This document shows positions 41,930-51,672 of a stretch of DNA of 64,000 bases, piece by piece. Source of the DNA: Arcobacter sp. F2176 (lineage in GTDB: Bacteria; Campylobacterota; Campylobacteria; Campylobacterales; Arcobacteraceae); contig NZ_PDJV01000001.1 of assembly GCF_004116465.1 (NCBI RefSeq), positions 186,001-250,000 of the forward strand, in the 5' to 3' direction. Position 1 is the first letter of the stretch. Each line of letters begins with the position of its first letter. Both the position numbers and the translations under genes were made by a program. Below the pieces are notes generated by a model. The model was not told the DNA's origin, searched no databases, and worked only from the letters and a program-made list of their open reading frames with translations.

Positions 41930-43897
41930 ATGTTTGAAGAATTTAATGTAAATAATTTAGAAAAAATGAAAAAATTATTAGAAATAAAATTAGAGGAGTC
42001 AAAAGAGCAAATAGAGAAGCTTTTAAAACTAGAAAATAAAACTTATGATAACTTTGTAAAGCCATATCAAGAAATAGGGGAGTGCATAAATGAATTCTTA
42101 ACTCCTATGTTTCACATTGATTCTGTAAAAAATACAGAAATAACGACAAAAGTACATGAAGAATGTCTTCCTTTGATTTCAAACTACTCAACTGAGTTAA
42201 GTCAAAATGTAAATATTTATATATCTTTAAAAGATATACAAGATAATGATAATACCTCTTTAAATAATATACAAAAAAAAGTCTTAGAAAATGAAATTAG
42301 AGACTTTGAATTATCAGGTTGTCATTTAAATAATAATTTAAAAAATAGACTTAAAGAGATAAATTTAAGACAAAGTGAGTTATCACATAAGTTTTCTCAA
42401 AATCTATTAAATGCAACAAACTCATATGAAATGATAATTGAAGATTATGAAGATGTAAAAGAAATACCAGAGTCTGACCTAGAACTTGCCAAATTTGAAG
42501 AAGATGGTAAAATAAAATATAAATTTACTCTACAAATGCCTTCTTATATTGCTTATATAACATATGGTAGTAATAGAGATAAAAGAGAAGAGATATATAA
42601 AGCATACTGCACTAGAGCCCCAGAAAATGGAAAAATCATTGAAGAAATACTTACGTTAAAAGATGAAAAATCTAAAATACTAGGATTTAACTCATATGCA
42701 CAGTATTCACTAAGTACTAAAATGGCTAAATCAGAGGATGAAGTAATAGATTTCTTATATGAATTAGCTAAAAAAGGAAAAGAAGGTGGTAAAAATGAAG
42801 TTGAAGAGATAAAAGAGTTCGCTAAAAAAGATGGAATTGAAGAATTAAAATCTTTTGATTTATCTTATTATTCTGAAAAATTAAAAAAAGAAAAATATGA
42901 TTTAGATGAAGAATTATATAGACCATATTTTGAAAAAGAATCTGTTTTAAAAGGATTTTTTGAATTTCTAAATTCTATATTTGATATTGAATTTAAAGTA
43001 TCAAATACTCCTACTTGGGATAAAAAAGCAACTGCTTATGATATCTATGAAAGTGGAAAATTATCTTCTAGAATTTACATAGATTTAGAATCAAGAAAAG
43101 ATAAAAGAGGTGGTGCATGGATGAACAATTGGCACTCTTATTATGTTGATAAACATAATAATATTCATTTACCGACTGCTTACATTGTTTGTAACTTTCC
43201 ACAATCAACAAAGGATACCAAATCACTGTTAAGACACTCAGATGTTGTAACACTTTTTCATGAAATGGGACATGCTCTACATCACTTATTAAGTAAAGTT
43301 CCTGAACCTTTTGTTAGTGGAATTTCTGGTGTTGCATGGGATACAGTTGAGTTCCCTTCACAGTTTTTAGAATACTTTTCTTATGATAAAACTGTATTAA
43401 AACAGTTTGCAAAACATTATAAAACAGGTGAAATATTATCGGATGAAGCAATAGATAAAATCATAAAAGCTAGAAATTTCCAATCTTCATTAAATATGAT
43501 TAGACAAGTAGAATTTGCTCTTTTTGACTTTAAACTTCATCAAAAATTATACAAAAATGAAGATGATGTGCAAAAATTATTAAATGAAATTAGAGATGAA
43601 ATCTCGATCATAAAACCACCAGTTTATAACAAGTTTCAAAATGGATTTTCCCATATTTTTGGAGGAGGATATGCAGCTGGATATTACTCTTATAAGTGGG
43701 CAGAAGTTTTAAGTGCAGATGCTTATTATATGTTTATAGAATCAGAAAATACATTCAATAAAGAACTAGCTTTAAAATATAAAAAAGCAATTTTAGAAAA
43801 AGGGGGTTCTTCTGATATGAATGAACTTTTTTATGAATTTGCTCTAAGAGAGCCAAGTGTTGACTCTTTATTAAAAATTGATGGAATTATTAGCTAA
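41930..43897 (+). CDS. prlC: M3-family oligopeptidase A
   Basis: 655 residues from the ATG at 41930 (AAAGGAAT before it); an earlier TTG at 41900 lies inside prmC. Zinc motif HEMGHALHHLL with the downstream Glu in FPSQFLEYFSYD-type context, and the closing GGYAAGYYSYKWAEVLSADAY typical of oligopeptidase A / thimet family. Cytoplasmic cleavage of short peptides, including released signal peptides. Confidence 0.92.
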   Translation: MFEEFNVNNLEKMKKLLEIKLEESKEQIEKLLKLENKTYDNFVKPYQEIGECINEFLTPMFHIDSVKNTEITTKVHEECLPLISNYSTELSQNVNIYISLKDIQDNDNTSLNNIQKKVLENEIRDFELSGCHLNNNLKNRLKEINLRQSELSHKFSQNLLNATNSYEMIIEDYEDVKEIPESDLELAKFEEDGKIKYKFTLQMPSYIAYITYGSNRDKREEIYKAYCTRAPENGKIIEEILTLKDEKSKILGFNSYAQYSLSTKMAKSEDEVIDFLYELAKKGKEGGKNEVEEIKEFAKKDGIEELKSFDLSYYSEKLKKEKYDLDEELYRPYFEKESVLKGFFEFLNSIFDIEFKVSNTPTWDKKATAYDIYESGKLSSRIYIDLESRKDKRGGAWMNNWHSYYVDKHNNIHLPTAYIVCNFPQSTKDTKSLLRHSDVVTLFHEMGHALHHLLSKVPEPFVSGISGVAWDTVEFPSQFLEYFSYDKTVLKQFAKHYKTGEILSDEAIDKIIKARNFQSSLNMIRQVEFALFDFKLHQKLYKNEDDVQKLLNEIRDEISIIKPPVYNKFQNGFSHIFGGGYAAGYYSYKWAEVLSADAYYMFIESENTFNKELALKYKKAILEKGGSSDMNELFYEFALREPSVDSLLKIDGIIS

Positions 43898-43919
43898 TTT
43901 TTGGCACAATACGACTTGA

Positions 43920-43925
43920 TATAAT
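43920..43925 (+). promoter_or_regulatory. -10 box upstream of the coiled-coil gene
   Basis: TATAAT 18 bases before the ATG at 43944, in the 46-base gap after prlC. An upstream TGGCAC looks like half of a sigma-54 site but the -12 part is not correctly spaced. Confidence 0.45.
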
Positions 43926-43943
43926 ATCAGATAAGGATAGTTA

Positions 43944-44420
43944 ATGAGTAATAATAGTGATACAATTTCTAAATTGAGCGATGCTCTTTCTAATTTAATA
44001 AATGCATATGAAACTTTACAAAAAGAAAAAGAAGATTTAGAAAAAGAAAACCAAGGATTAAAAAATACAATTGAAGATTTAGAATCTTCAAATGGAGATT
44101 TAAAAAGTAAATTAAATGATATAAACTCTACAAATGAAAAACATGGAAGTAATATAAATTCAATGTTACATAAAATTGAAAATATACTAAAAGTAGGTGA
44201 TAAGAAAAAGGATAATTATTCTAGTAATAACTATAATAATGATTCTTTATCAAAGGATGATGATGAAGAATTTTCAACTACACCTACTATTTCTAGCGAC
44301 ACCTTTCCTAAACAAAAGGCAGAATCAGTTAGTGTTGATGATATTCAATTGGAAAAAAAATCAGATGATAAAATTGATTTAAACAGAATGGCTTCATTAC
44401 TAAATGGATTTAATAAATAA
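43944..44420 (+). CDS. Coiled-coil protein (158 aa)
   Basis: Residues ~5-85 form one continuous coiled coil (LQKEKEDLEKENQGLKNTIE and onward, like ZapB or a division/segregation coil), ~90-130 are Ser/Asp/Asn-rich and disordered, and the end (DLNRMASLLNGFNK) is a short helix that may be a binding tag. No enzyme motif. Two genes upstream of xerH in the same direction, so a part in terminus or cell-division work is conceivable but not shown. Confidence 0.65.
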   Translation: MSNNSDTISKLSDALSNLINAYETLQKEKEDLEKENQGLKNTIEDLESSNGDLKSKLNDINSTNEKHGSNINSMLHKIENILKVGDKKKDNYSSNNYNNDSLSKDDDEEFSTTPTISSDTFPKQKAESVSVDDIQLEKKSDDKIDLNRMASLLNGFNK

Positions 44421-44440
44421 AGGTGATTTAATACAATAAT

Positions 44441-44716
44441 ATGACACTACTTCTAAATAAAATATCTTTATATTCTACTTTTGGGGTAGATGATTTTAAT
44501 TCATTAGATAAGGTAATAAATAATATGGCACCATCTATGGTAGAATACTATTTATCTGATTTATCTGATGGCTTTGAAAATGTATATTTAAATAAAAGAA
44601 ATATACAAAATAGTCTAATAATAGGTGACTTTGCCATATATTTAGATTATGCAGATGAAGTTTATTTAGAAATTGATGATAAAAAAGAAGATTTAGAAAC
44701 TTCAAGTTTATGGTAA
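44441..44716 (+). CDS. Hypothetical protein upstream of xerH
   Basis: 91 residues, acidic, not recognised. Contains NNMAPSMVEYYLSDLSDGFE and a strand-rich second half (SLIIGDFAIYLDYADEVYLE). No signal peptide. It ends 4 bases before xerH and is surely co-transcribed with it, and likely with the coiled-coil gene 20 bases before. Confidence 0.65.
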   Translation: MTLLLNKISLYSTFGVDDFNSLDKVINNMAPSMVEYYLSDLSDGFENVYLNKRNIQNSLIIGDFAIYLDYADEVYLEIDDKKEDLETSSLW

Positions 44717-44720
44717 GTAG

Positions 44721-45776
44721 ATGAGATATCCTTTAGACTGTGAAATATCTTTTAATAAAACCTTTTTATTTTGGCTAAGTAGATTTGTTAGAAATAAGAT
44801 TACATCTCTTTCAAATAGACAAGTTACAAATAAAGATCGGCTTGCAGAAATAATTCAAGAATTAATTAATGGATTCAATGATATTAATGATTTAAAAAAC
44901 TTAATTAAAGAAGTCAGGAATATCGGGATGAATGGAATTTCTGTTTATTATTTGCCCTTAGAAAAACTATATTTTTATCTAATGAAATTTGGTGCTTCTT
45001 CAATGCGTGAAATAGACGAAGAAATATTAAGTGATTTTTTAGCATCACAAACTGCAAATTTATCAGATGCGAGTAAAAAAAATCATAGAATTGCATTAAT
45101 TTCTTTTTTTGGATATATAGATAAACAAAATGAAGAAGAAAATGGTAATGCATATAGATATGGAATAGAATTAAAAAATTGGGGTGGATTATCAGGTAAA
45201 AGTGGAACAAAACTGCCATCTTATATGAATAAAGAAGAAGTTAACAAATTTATAAATGCTATTGAAGAATTCCCTTTTAAAAATCCTATTATTGGTAGCA
45301 GAAATAGGTTAATTATAAAAATCATTTTATATACAGGTATTCGAGTAGGTGAAGCAATTAGTATTAAAATAAAAGATATTAATAAAGATGGTGATGCTTA
45401 TATTGTGCAAGTTAGAGGAAAAGGTAACAAGCCAAGAATTGTTATGATAAAAGAACATATAATAAAAAATGATCTTTTAATTTGGTTGGAAAACAATTGT
45501 TGTGAAGAAAATTTACTTTTTTGTAATCAAAAAAACAAAAAAATCACTCAAGCGTACATAGGTCGATTGGTTGAACAAATCTTAATAAGTTGTGGAATAA
45601 GAAAAGAAAAAAATGGACCACATATGTTAAGACACTCATTTGCTACATTACTATATCAAAATAGTCATGATTTAATACTCGTTCAAGAATCACTTGGTCA
45701 TGCAGATATTAATACTTCAAGAATATATACACATTTTGATAAAAATAGGTTAAATAGGACTACAGATATATTTTAA
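44721..45776 (+). CDS. xerH: XerH tyrosine recombinase for chromosome dimer resolution
   Basis: 351 residues. Close along its length to Helicobacter XerH as I remember it: FLFWLSRFVRNKITSLSNRQ start, SKKNHRIALISFFGYIDKQN, then catalytic Arg in TGIRVGEAI, HMLRHSFATLLYQ, HADIN and Tyr in SRIYTHFDK. XerH replaces the XerC/XerD pair in Campylobacterota and acts at the dif-like site difH at the replication terminus. I could not find a convincing difH in the window. It directly precedes the T6SS cluster. Confidence 0.9.
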   Translation: MRYPLDCEISFNKTFLFWLSRFVRNKITSLSNRQVTNKDRLAEIIQELINGFNDINDLKNLIKEVRNIGMNGISVYYLPLEKLYFYLMKFGASSMREIDEEILSDFLASQTANLSDASKKNHRIALISFFGYIDKQNEEENGNAYRYGIELKNWGGLSGKSGTKLPSYMNKEEVNKFINAIEEFPFKNPIIGSRNRLIIKIILYTGIRVGEAISIKIKDINKDGDAYIVQVRGKGNKPRIVMIKEHIIKNDLLIWLENNCCEENLLFCNQKNKKITQAYIGRLVEQILISCGIRKEKNGPHMLRHSFATLLYQNSHDLILVQESLGHADINTSRIYTHFDKNRLNRTTDIF

Positions 45777-46019
45777 ATATTGATATATACATTCATATAC
45801 TCTTTTTTACTAAAAATTTAATTTATAATAAGTCTCTTTTCATCATAAAATTTTTGCCCAAAATCTTTAAATATCATATTAACACATTTTAAAATGTCAC
45901 AAAAGTTTCAATAAATTTTAATATTATAATAATAATGAAATAAATTATTCATTTTAAAGTACTATTAAAGAATTAAAATAGTAGAATCCGAAATTAAAAA
46001 ATAATAAAGGGAAACTATA
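45777..46019. promoter_or_regulatory. Control region upstream of the T6SS operon
   Basis: 243 bases without a gene. It contains a perfect 14-base palindrome, ACATTTTAAAATGT (45884-45897), and a 7-bp inverted repeat, TACTATT/AATAGTA, with a 10-base spacer (45960-45983), ending 36 bases before the tssA start. Several TATAAT-like boxes are present but the AT content makes them unreliable. Either repeat could be a regulator site. Confidence 0.45.
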
Positions 46020-47498
46020 TTGAACTATTTAATTCTAAATCAAATTAATTCTTCTTTGGTTTGTGGTCAAGATTGCAAATATGATGACACCTTTTTATTA
46101 ATTGAACAAGAAATTGACAAAAGTCATAGTGCAAATCAAGAAGAAGGTACTAATTGGGAATATGTAGTAGAACACTGCGAAAAAATTTTATTAGAAAAAA
46201 CAAAAGATATAAAAATTTCCTCATGGTATTTATATGGAATTATTAAACAAAATTCATTTAATAATTTTGAAAATTCTTTAAAAATTTATATTGAACTTTT
46301 AGAGACTTTTTCAACTCAAATGTATCCAAGTTCTAAAAAAGCAAAAAAAAATATTTTCTTATGGATTGAAGAATTACTTAGTACCGAGTTATTAAATAAT
46401 ATAGGAAAAATAAAGAAAGAAGATTTTTCTAATTTTTCTAATTATTTTATCAGATTAGATTCTGTTATTAAAATAATACTAGAAGATAATTCAGAAAGTT
46501 ATTTTAAAAAGATTATTAGATATTTAGAAGATAATAAAATAAAAGAAATTTCTCCTATTACTTCTAATAATAAAACAAGTTCTACAAAAGAACAAGAAAT
46601 TAAAGAAATAACAAATAAAGATGAAGAACTAAAAGTTATGAGAAGCTTTAAAAAATATGCTTCTTTGTTGACAAAATATTATAGAGATAATGATATCTCT
46701 GATTTAAAAGCTATAAGAATCACAAGACTTTTATCTTTTTTAGAAATAGAGGGTTTACCGCCATCTGAGAAGAATATTACACTTTTAAATCCACCTTCAA
46801 TATTAGAGATAAATGAAATAGAAGATAATTATAAAAATAAAAATTATGAAGAGGCTTTTGTACTAGTAGAAGAGATTTTAGAAGTGTGCCCCTTTTGGTT
46901 AGATGGACATTATTATGCTTTCAATATTTTAGAAAAAACAAATAATAATTTAGCATCTTTTGAAATAAAAAAGAATTTCTTAAACTTTATAGAAATAAAT
47001 GAGAATATCGAAAAATTATATTTTAATGATGAGACTCCTTTTGCTTCAAATAAAGTAAAAAATTGGTTAAAAGAAAATCTAGTATGCAAATTAAAAGACT
47101 CTGAAAATATATTAATTCAAACCTCTAAAAATCAAAATGATTTGGATAAAGCTTATGAGTTGGCAGAAGAAAATAAAATAAAAGATGCAATGCGACTATT
47201 AGAAGAAAATTATAATAATGCATCATCTTTTGAAGATAAATTCAATTGGCGTTTAAATCATGCAAAACTATCTTTGCAATATGATAAAAATGATATTGCA
47301 TTAATTTTATTAGAAGATTTGGAAAAAGAAATTGATAGATTTTATTTATATGAATGGAACCCAAAATTAGCTGCAAATGTCTATTCTTTAATTATAAATT
47401 CTTTTAACAATACAGATATAGATACTGAAAAAATAAACACTATTTATACCAAACTATGCAAAATTGATATAAATAGTGCATATGAACTTAAAATTTAA
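46020..47498 (+). CDS. tssA: T6SS protein TssA
   Basis: 492 residues, TTG start with AAGGGA seven bases upstream. The ImpA N-terminal domain is clear: VCGQDCKYDDTFLLIEQEID, then TNWEYVVEHCEKIL and TQMYPSSKKAKKNIFLWIEE. The C-terminal half is helical (repeat-like, with LLEENYNN and DLEKEIDRFYLYEWNPKLAA). TssA caps the growing sheath or stabilises the baseplate during assembly. First gene of the T6SS operon, 11 bases before tssB. Confidence 0.85.
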   Translation: MNYLILNQINSSLVCGQDCKYDDTFLLIEQEIDKSHSANQEEGTNWEYVVEHCEKILLEKTKDIKISSWYLYGIIKQNSFNNFENSLKIYIELLETFSTQMYPSSKKAKKNIFLWIEELLSTELLNNIGKIKKEDFSNFSNYFIRLDSVIKIILEDNSESYFKKIIRYLEDNKIKEISPITSNNKTSSTKEQEIKEITNKDEELKVMRSFKKYASLLTKYYRDNDISDLKAIRITRLLSFLEIEGLPPSEKNITLLNPPSILEINEIEDNYKNKNYEEAFVLVEEILEVCPFWLDGHYYAFNILEKTNNNLASFEIKKNFLNFIEINENIEKLYFNDETPFASNKVKNWLKENLVCKLKDSENILIQTSKNQNDLDKAYELAEENKIKDAMRLLEENYNNASSFEDKFNWRLNHAKLSLQYDKNDIALILLEDLEKEIDRFYLYEWNPKLAANVYSLIINSFNNTDIDTEKINTIYTKLCKIDINSAYELKI

Positions 47499-47509
47499 TA
47501 GGAGAAAAA

Positions 47510-47998
47510 ATGAATAAACAGTCAGAATCACCAAAAGAGAGAATCAATGTCACATATAAACCTGCAACAGGAGATGTGCAAGAGGATGTAGAAATTCCTT
47601 TTAAAATAACATTATTAGGTGAATATAATCCAAATGAAGAAAAAAAACCAGTTGAAGAAATAAAAGCGATAAAAGTTGATAAAAATAATTTTAATGATGT
47701 ATTAAAAGGACAAAATTTATCTGTTTCATTTAATGTTGAAAATAAATTGGTTAAAGAAGAGGATAGTTCTTTAGGTGTAAATTTAAAAATTAATACAATT
47801 AAAGATTTTTCACCAGAAAATGTTGTTGAAAATGTTCCCGAAATGAAAGTTTTAATGGAATTAAGAAAATCATTGATGGCATTAAAAGGGCCATTAGGCA
47901 ATGTTCCAGCATTTAGAAAAGCTATTGAAAGTGCTATTTCTAACAAAGAAGAAAGAGACAAATTAATGTCTGAATTAAATTTAGATTCAAAAGAATAA
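47510..47998 (+). CDS. tssB: T6SS sheath small subunit TssB (VipA)
   Basis: 162 residues. ERINVTYKPATGDVQEDVEI near the start and MKVLMELRKSLMALKGPLGN with the following FRKAI near the end are the standard TssB signatures. It pairs with TssC to form the contractile sheath. Ribosome site AGGAGAA. Followed by tssC after 9 bases. Confidence 0.95.
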   Translation: MNKQSESPKERINVTYKPATGDVQEDVEIPFKITLLGEYNPNEEKKPVEEIKAIKVDKNNFNDVLKGQNLSVSFNVENKLVKEEDSSLGVNLKINTIKDFSPENVVENVPEMKVLMELRKSLMALKGPLGNVPAFRKAIESAISNKEERDKLMSELNLDSKE

Positions 47999-48007
47999 AG
48001 GAATTTT

Positions 48008-49483
48008 ATGTCAACAAATGAAATTTTAGAACAAAATAATAATAGTACTACAAATAGCTTATTAGATGCAATTGTTGCACAAACAAAATTAACTCAAGAT
48101 GATGATACATATGATGTGGTCAAATCAGGAGTAGGTGCTTTAATAGAAGAACTTATAAGTTCAAACAATGATGATGAAAAAGTTAATAAATCAGTTATTG
48201 ATAAAATGATTGCAGAAATTGATAAAAAAATATCTTCACAAATGGATGAAATTCTACATAATAAGCAATTTCAAGCATTAGAATCAAAATGGCGTGGATT
48301 ATATATGTTAGTTGAAAGAACTGATTTTAGACAAAATATTCTTATGGAATTTATCAATGTTTCAAAAGAAGATTTAATTGAGGACTTTGAAGAAAGTTTA
48401 GATATCACTCAATCTGGTTTATATAAACATGTTTATACATCAGGGTATGGTCAATTTGGTGGAGAACCAGTTGGTACAATAATCGCAGATTATGAATTAT
48501 CACCTTCAAATGTTGATATTAAATTTTTAAATAAAGTTGCATCGATTTCGGCAATGGCTCATGCTCCATTTATAGGAGCAGCTGGCCCTAAATTTTTTGG
48601 ATTAAATAGCTTTGAGGGTTTACCTGATTTAAAAGATATAGAAGATGTAATGAGTTCTCCTCAATTTGCAGCTTGGAGAGGATTTAGAAAAAATGAAGAC
48701 TCAAGATATGTAGGTCTTACTTTACCTAGGTTTTTACTAAGAGCACCTTATGATCCAGAAGATAATCCAATCTCTAACTTTGTTTATAAGGAAGATGTAT
48801 CAAAAGATCATGAAAATTATTTATGGGGGAATACTGTTTATGCATTTGCAAGTAAATTAACTGATAGTTTTGCAAGTTTTAGATGGTGTACAAATATTAT
48901 TGGTCCTAAAGCAGGAGGAGAAGTAAGAGATTTACCTGTTCATACTTTTGAAAGTATGGGAGATATTGAGATGAAAATTCCTACAGAAGTTTTAGTGTCT
49001 GATAGAAGAGAGTATGAATTATCTGAACAAGGCTTTATTCCTTTAATTATGAGAAAAGGAAGTAATACTGCTGCATTTTTTGCTGCAAGTTCTGCTCAAG
49101 AACCAAAAATTTTTCCAAATACTCCAGAAGGAAATGAGGCTCAACTAAATTATAAATTAGGAACTCAGTTACCATATTTATATGCAATTACAAGAATGTC
49201 TCACTATATAAAAGTTTTACAAAGAGAACATATTGGTTCATGGAGAGAAAGAGCTGATTTAGAAAGAGAATTAAATAGATGGGCTAAACAATATGTTGCA
49301 AATCAAGAAAATCCTACTGCAGAAATAAGAAGTAAAAGACCATTTAAAGATATTGCAATTAATGTTGAAGATGTGAGTACTGATCCAGGTTGGTACAAAG
49401 TAAGAATTTCTTTAAGACCTCATTTTAAATATATGGGTGCAAGTTTTGAATTATCTTTAGTGGGAAAACTAGATAAAGAATAA
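48008..49483 (+). CDS. tssC: T6SS sheath large subunit TssC (VipB)
   Basis: 491 residues. LESKWRGLYMLVERTDFRQN, IIADYELSPSNVDIKFLNKV, FRWCTNIIGPKAGGEVRDLP and the RMSHYIKVLQREHIGSWRER segment are classic. The C-terminal handshake region RPFKDIAINVEDVSTDPGWY is intact. Forms the sheath that drives the Hcp tube on contraction. Confidence 0.97.
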   Translation: MSTNEILEQNNNSTTNSLLDAIVAQTKLTQDDDTYDVVKSGVGALIEELISSNNDDEKVNKSVIDKMIAEIDKKISSQMDEILHNKQFQALESKWRGLYMLVERTDFRQNILMEFINVSKEDLIEDFEESLDITQSGLYKHVYTSGYGQFGGEPVGTIIADYELSPSNVDIKFLNKVASISAMAHAPFIGAAGPKFFGLNSFEGLPDLKDIEDVMSSPQFAAWRGFRKNEDSRYVGLTLPRFLLRAPYDPEDNPISNFVYKEDVSKDHENYLWGNTVYAFASKLTDSFASFRWCTNIIGPKAGGEVRDLPVHTFESMGDIEMKIPTEVLVSDRREYELSEQGFIPLIMRKGSNTAAFFAASSAQEPKIFPNTPEGNEAQLNYKLGTQLPYLYAITRMSHYIKVLQREHIGSWRERADLERELNRWAKQYVANQENPTAEIRSKRPFKDIAINVEDVSTDPGWYKVRISLRPHFKYMGASFELSLVGKLDKE

Positions 49484-49484
49484 T

Positions 49485-49901
49485 ATGTATAGTGGTAGTT
49501 TATTTGAAAGATTATCTTCTAATTTTAATCCTAATGATTATGACAATGAAGATGAAGCGATATATGCATCAATAGCTAATAATTTATCAAAAATATTTTC
49601 AACAAATGCTGGAAGCTCAGAAATATCAAAAGATTATGGGCGTCCAGATTTAAACAATATTGATTTTAGTATGAATGATTCTATTGAAATTATTGAGAAA
49701 AGTTCAGAATTGTGTATAAAAAAGTATGAACCTAGACTTTATAAAGCAAAAGTTGCCGTATCAAAGCAAAAACTAATTTTAAATGAAATGAATATCTATA
49801 TAGAAGGTCATGTATTTATTAACGGAAAAAGTAAAAAAATCAATTACAGAGCAGATTTATTAAAAAATGGAAAAGTGAAGATATATAAAGATGGCATTTA
49901 A
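49485..49901 (+). CDS. tssE: T6SS baseplate protein TssE (gp25-like)
   Basis: 138 residues. LFERLSSN start, then ASIANNLSKIFSTNAGSSEI, DYGRPDLNNIDFS and the I...YEPRL segment, as in gp25-type wedge proteins. It starts sheath polymerisation at the baseplate. One base after tssC; its end overlaps tssF by 11 bases. Confidence 0.92.
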   Translation: MYSGSLFERLSSNFNPNDYDNEDEAIYASIANNLSKIFSTNAGSSEISKDYGRPDLNNIDFSMNDSIEIIEKSSELCIKKYEPRLYKAKVAVSKQKLILNEMNIYIEGHVFINGKSKKINYRADLLKNGKVKIYKDGI

Positions 49902-51663
49902 CGATTATTATAAAGAAGAATTAATAAAACTTAGAAATGATGGTGCAGAATTTTCCAAAAAAAATCCTGGACTATCAACTTATCTTTCAAAAGAAGGGCA
50001 AGACCCTGATGTAGAAAGGTTATTAGAAGGGTTTTCATTTTTAACAGGAAGATTAAAACAAAATTTAAATGAAGAATTACCGGAAGTTGCACATACTTTA
50101 GTTCAATTGCTTTGGCCAAATTATGTAAAGCCAATACCTTCATATTCTATTATCCAATATGACGCCATAAAAGACTCAACTGAAAATGTTCAAATTAAAA
50201 AAAATACTGAAGTTTTAAGTAAACTTAATTCAAGTAAAACCCAATGTAAATTTAGAACTATATATGATATTGATGTGATGCCATTTATGTTAAAAAATAT
50301 TAATTATTTTATTCATGGCAAAAAAAGTACATTAGAATTAAATATGAATATGACTGCATCAGGAACTTTAAAAGATTTAATTTTTAAAGATTTAAGAATT
50401 TATTTAAGTGGTTCTAAGTTTATTGCACAAAATTTATATTTATTTTTAACAAAATTTATCGAAAGAATAGAAATATCAATAAATAATGTGGATAATAAAT
50501 CTATTTATAATATCAATATAGATAATAATTCAATTGTACCTGTTAGTTTTGATTTAAAGAATAATATGACACCTTATTCTTCAAATTTATTTGATGGTTA
50601 TATTCTGTTGCAGGAATATTTTTCATATAAAGATAAATTTCTTTTTTTAGATTTTAGAAATCTTTCACAAATAGAGAATATTCCAACCGAAATACTTGAA
50701 AATAGCAAAAATTTTACAATAAAAATTGAATTTAAAGAATCACTTTCTAGATCAGAGATACCAGATAAAAGTAACTTCTCTTTGTATTGTACTCCAATTA
50801 TAAATTTATTTGAAACAGATTCTATACCTATTCGAAAAAATGAAGAAATAGAAGAGTTTTTAGTTGTACCTTCAGATTTAAATAAAGATGCATGTGAAGT
50901 CTTTTCTATACAAAATGTAAGAGGATGGATTAGTAATAAAAAAACTTACCAAGACTACTTACCTTTTGAATCATTTGAACATATAGATGAAGAAAATGAA
51001 TACTATTCATCAAGAGTAAAATTAACTTCTGATGGAAAAAGAACAAATACATATCTTCGTTTTTCAACAGCACAAGGAAGAGAAAACAGTTTTTTAACTA
51101 GTAACTCTACAATTTCAGTAAAAATATTATGTACAAATTTAAATATACCATCTTCTCTTTTGTTAGGAGATATTTGTGTTCCAAGTGCTTCTTCATCAAA
51201 TAGTTTGGCTTTTAAAAATATAACCATACCGACAATAAGTTATCCTCCTCCAATAAAGGGAGATTTTTTATGGAAAATTATTTCAAATATGTCATTAAAT
51301 TATTTATCTCTAAAAGATATTAAAGCACTTAGAACGATACTTGAAACACATGACTTTTTTGGTGCATTTGATGTAAAACAAAAAGATAAAACAAATATGA
51401 TTTTAAAAGGAATTGAGTCTATTTCTTTTGATACTGCAGAACTTATAAATAAAGGATTACCAATAAGGGGAATGAATATAAATCTTATTATTGAACCAAG
51501 TAATTTTTCATGTATAGGGGAAGCATATTTATTCTGTTGTGTATTAAATGAATTTTTTTCATTATATGGAAATATAAATTCATTTCATAGATTAACAGTT
51601 AATATGAAAAATGAATATTTGATTGAGTGGGTACCTAGAATGGGTAGCTTAACACTAATTTAA
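49891..51663 (+). CDS. tssF: T6SS baseplate protein TssF
   Basis: 590 residues. YYKEELIKLRNDGAEFSKKN, PDVERLLEGFSFLTGRLKQN and LVQLLWPNYVKPIPSYSIIQ form the conserved TssF start; the C-terminal PIRGMNINLIIEPSNF and FFSLYGNINSFHRLTV are also typical. Part of the wedge complex with TssG and TssE. Confidence 0.95.
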   Translation: MAFNDYYKEELIKLRNDGAEFSKKNPGLSTYLSKEGQDPDVERLLEGFSFLTGRLKQNLNEELPEVAHTLVQLLWPNYVKPIPSYSIIQYDAIKDSTENVQIKKNTEVLSKLNSSKTQCKFRTIYDIDVMPFMLKNINYFIHGKKSTLELNMNMTASGTLKDLIFKDLRIYLSGSKFIAQNLYLFLTKFIERIEISINNVDNKSIYNINIDNNSIVPVSFDLKNNMTPYSSNLFDGYILLQEYFSYKDKFLFLDFRNLSQIENIPTEILENSKNFTIKIEFKESLSRSEIPDKSNFSLYCTPIINLFETDSIPIRKNEEIEEFLVVPSDLNKDACEVFSIQNVRGWISNKKTYQDYLPFESFEHIDEENEYYSSRVKLTSDGKRTNTYLRFSTAQGRENSFLTSNSTISVKILCTNLNIPSSLLLGDICVPSASSSNSLAFKNITIPTISYPPPIKGDFLWKIISNMSLNYLSLKDIKALRTILETHDFFGAFDVKQKDKTNMILKGIESISFDTAELINKGLPIRGMNINLIIEPSNFSCIGEAYLFCCVLNEFFSLYGNINSFHRLTVNMKNEYLIEWVPRMGSLTLI

Positions 51664-51672
51664 AGGTTATTT

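Noticed and set aside
43902-43925. Sigma-54 promoter before the coiled-coil gene
   Set aside because: TGGCAC is present but the -12 GC element is not at the required distance; a TATAAT box explains the start better.
44421-46019. difH site next to xerH
   Set aside because: No pair of inverted arms of the expected kind could be recognised by eye, and I do not trust my memory of the exact difH sequence.
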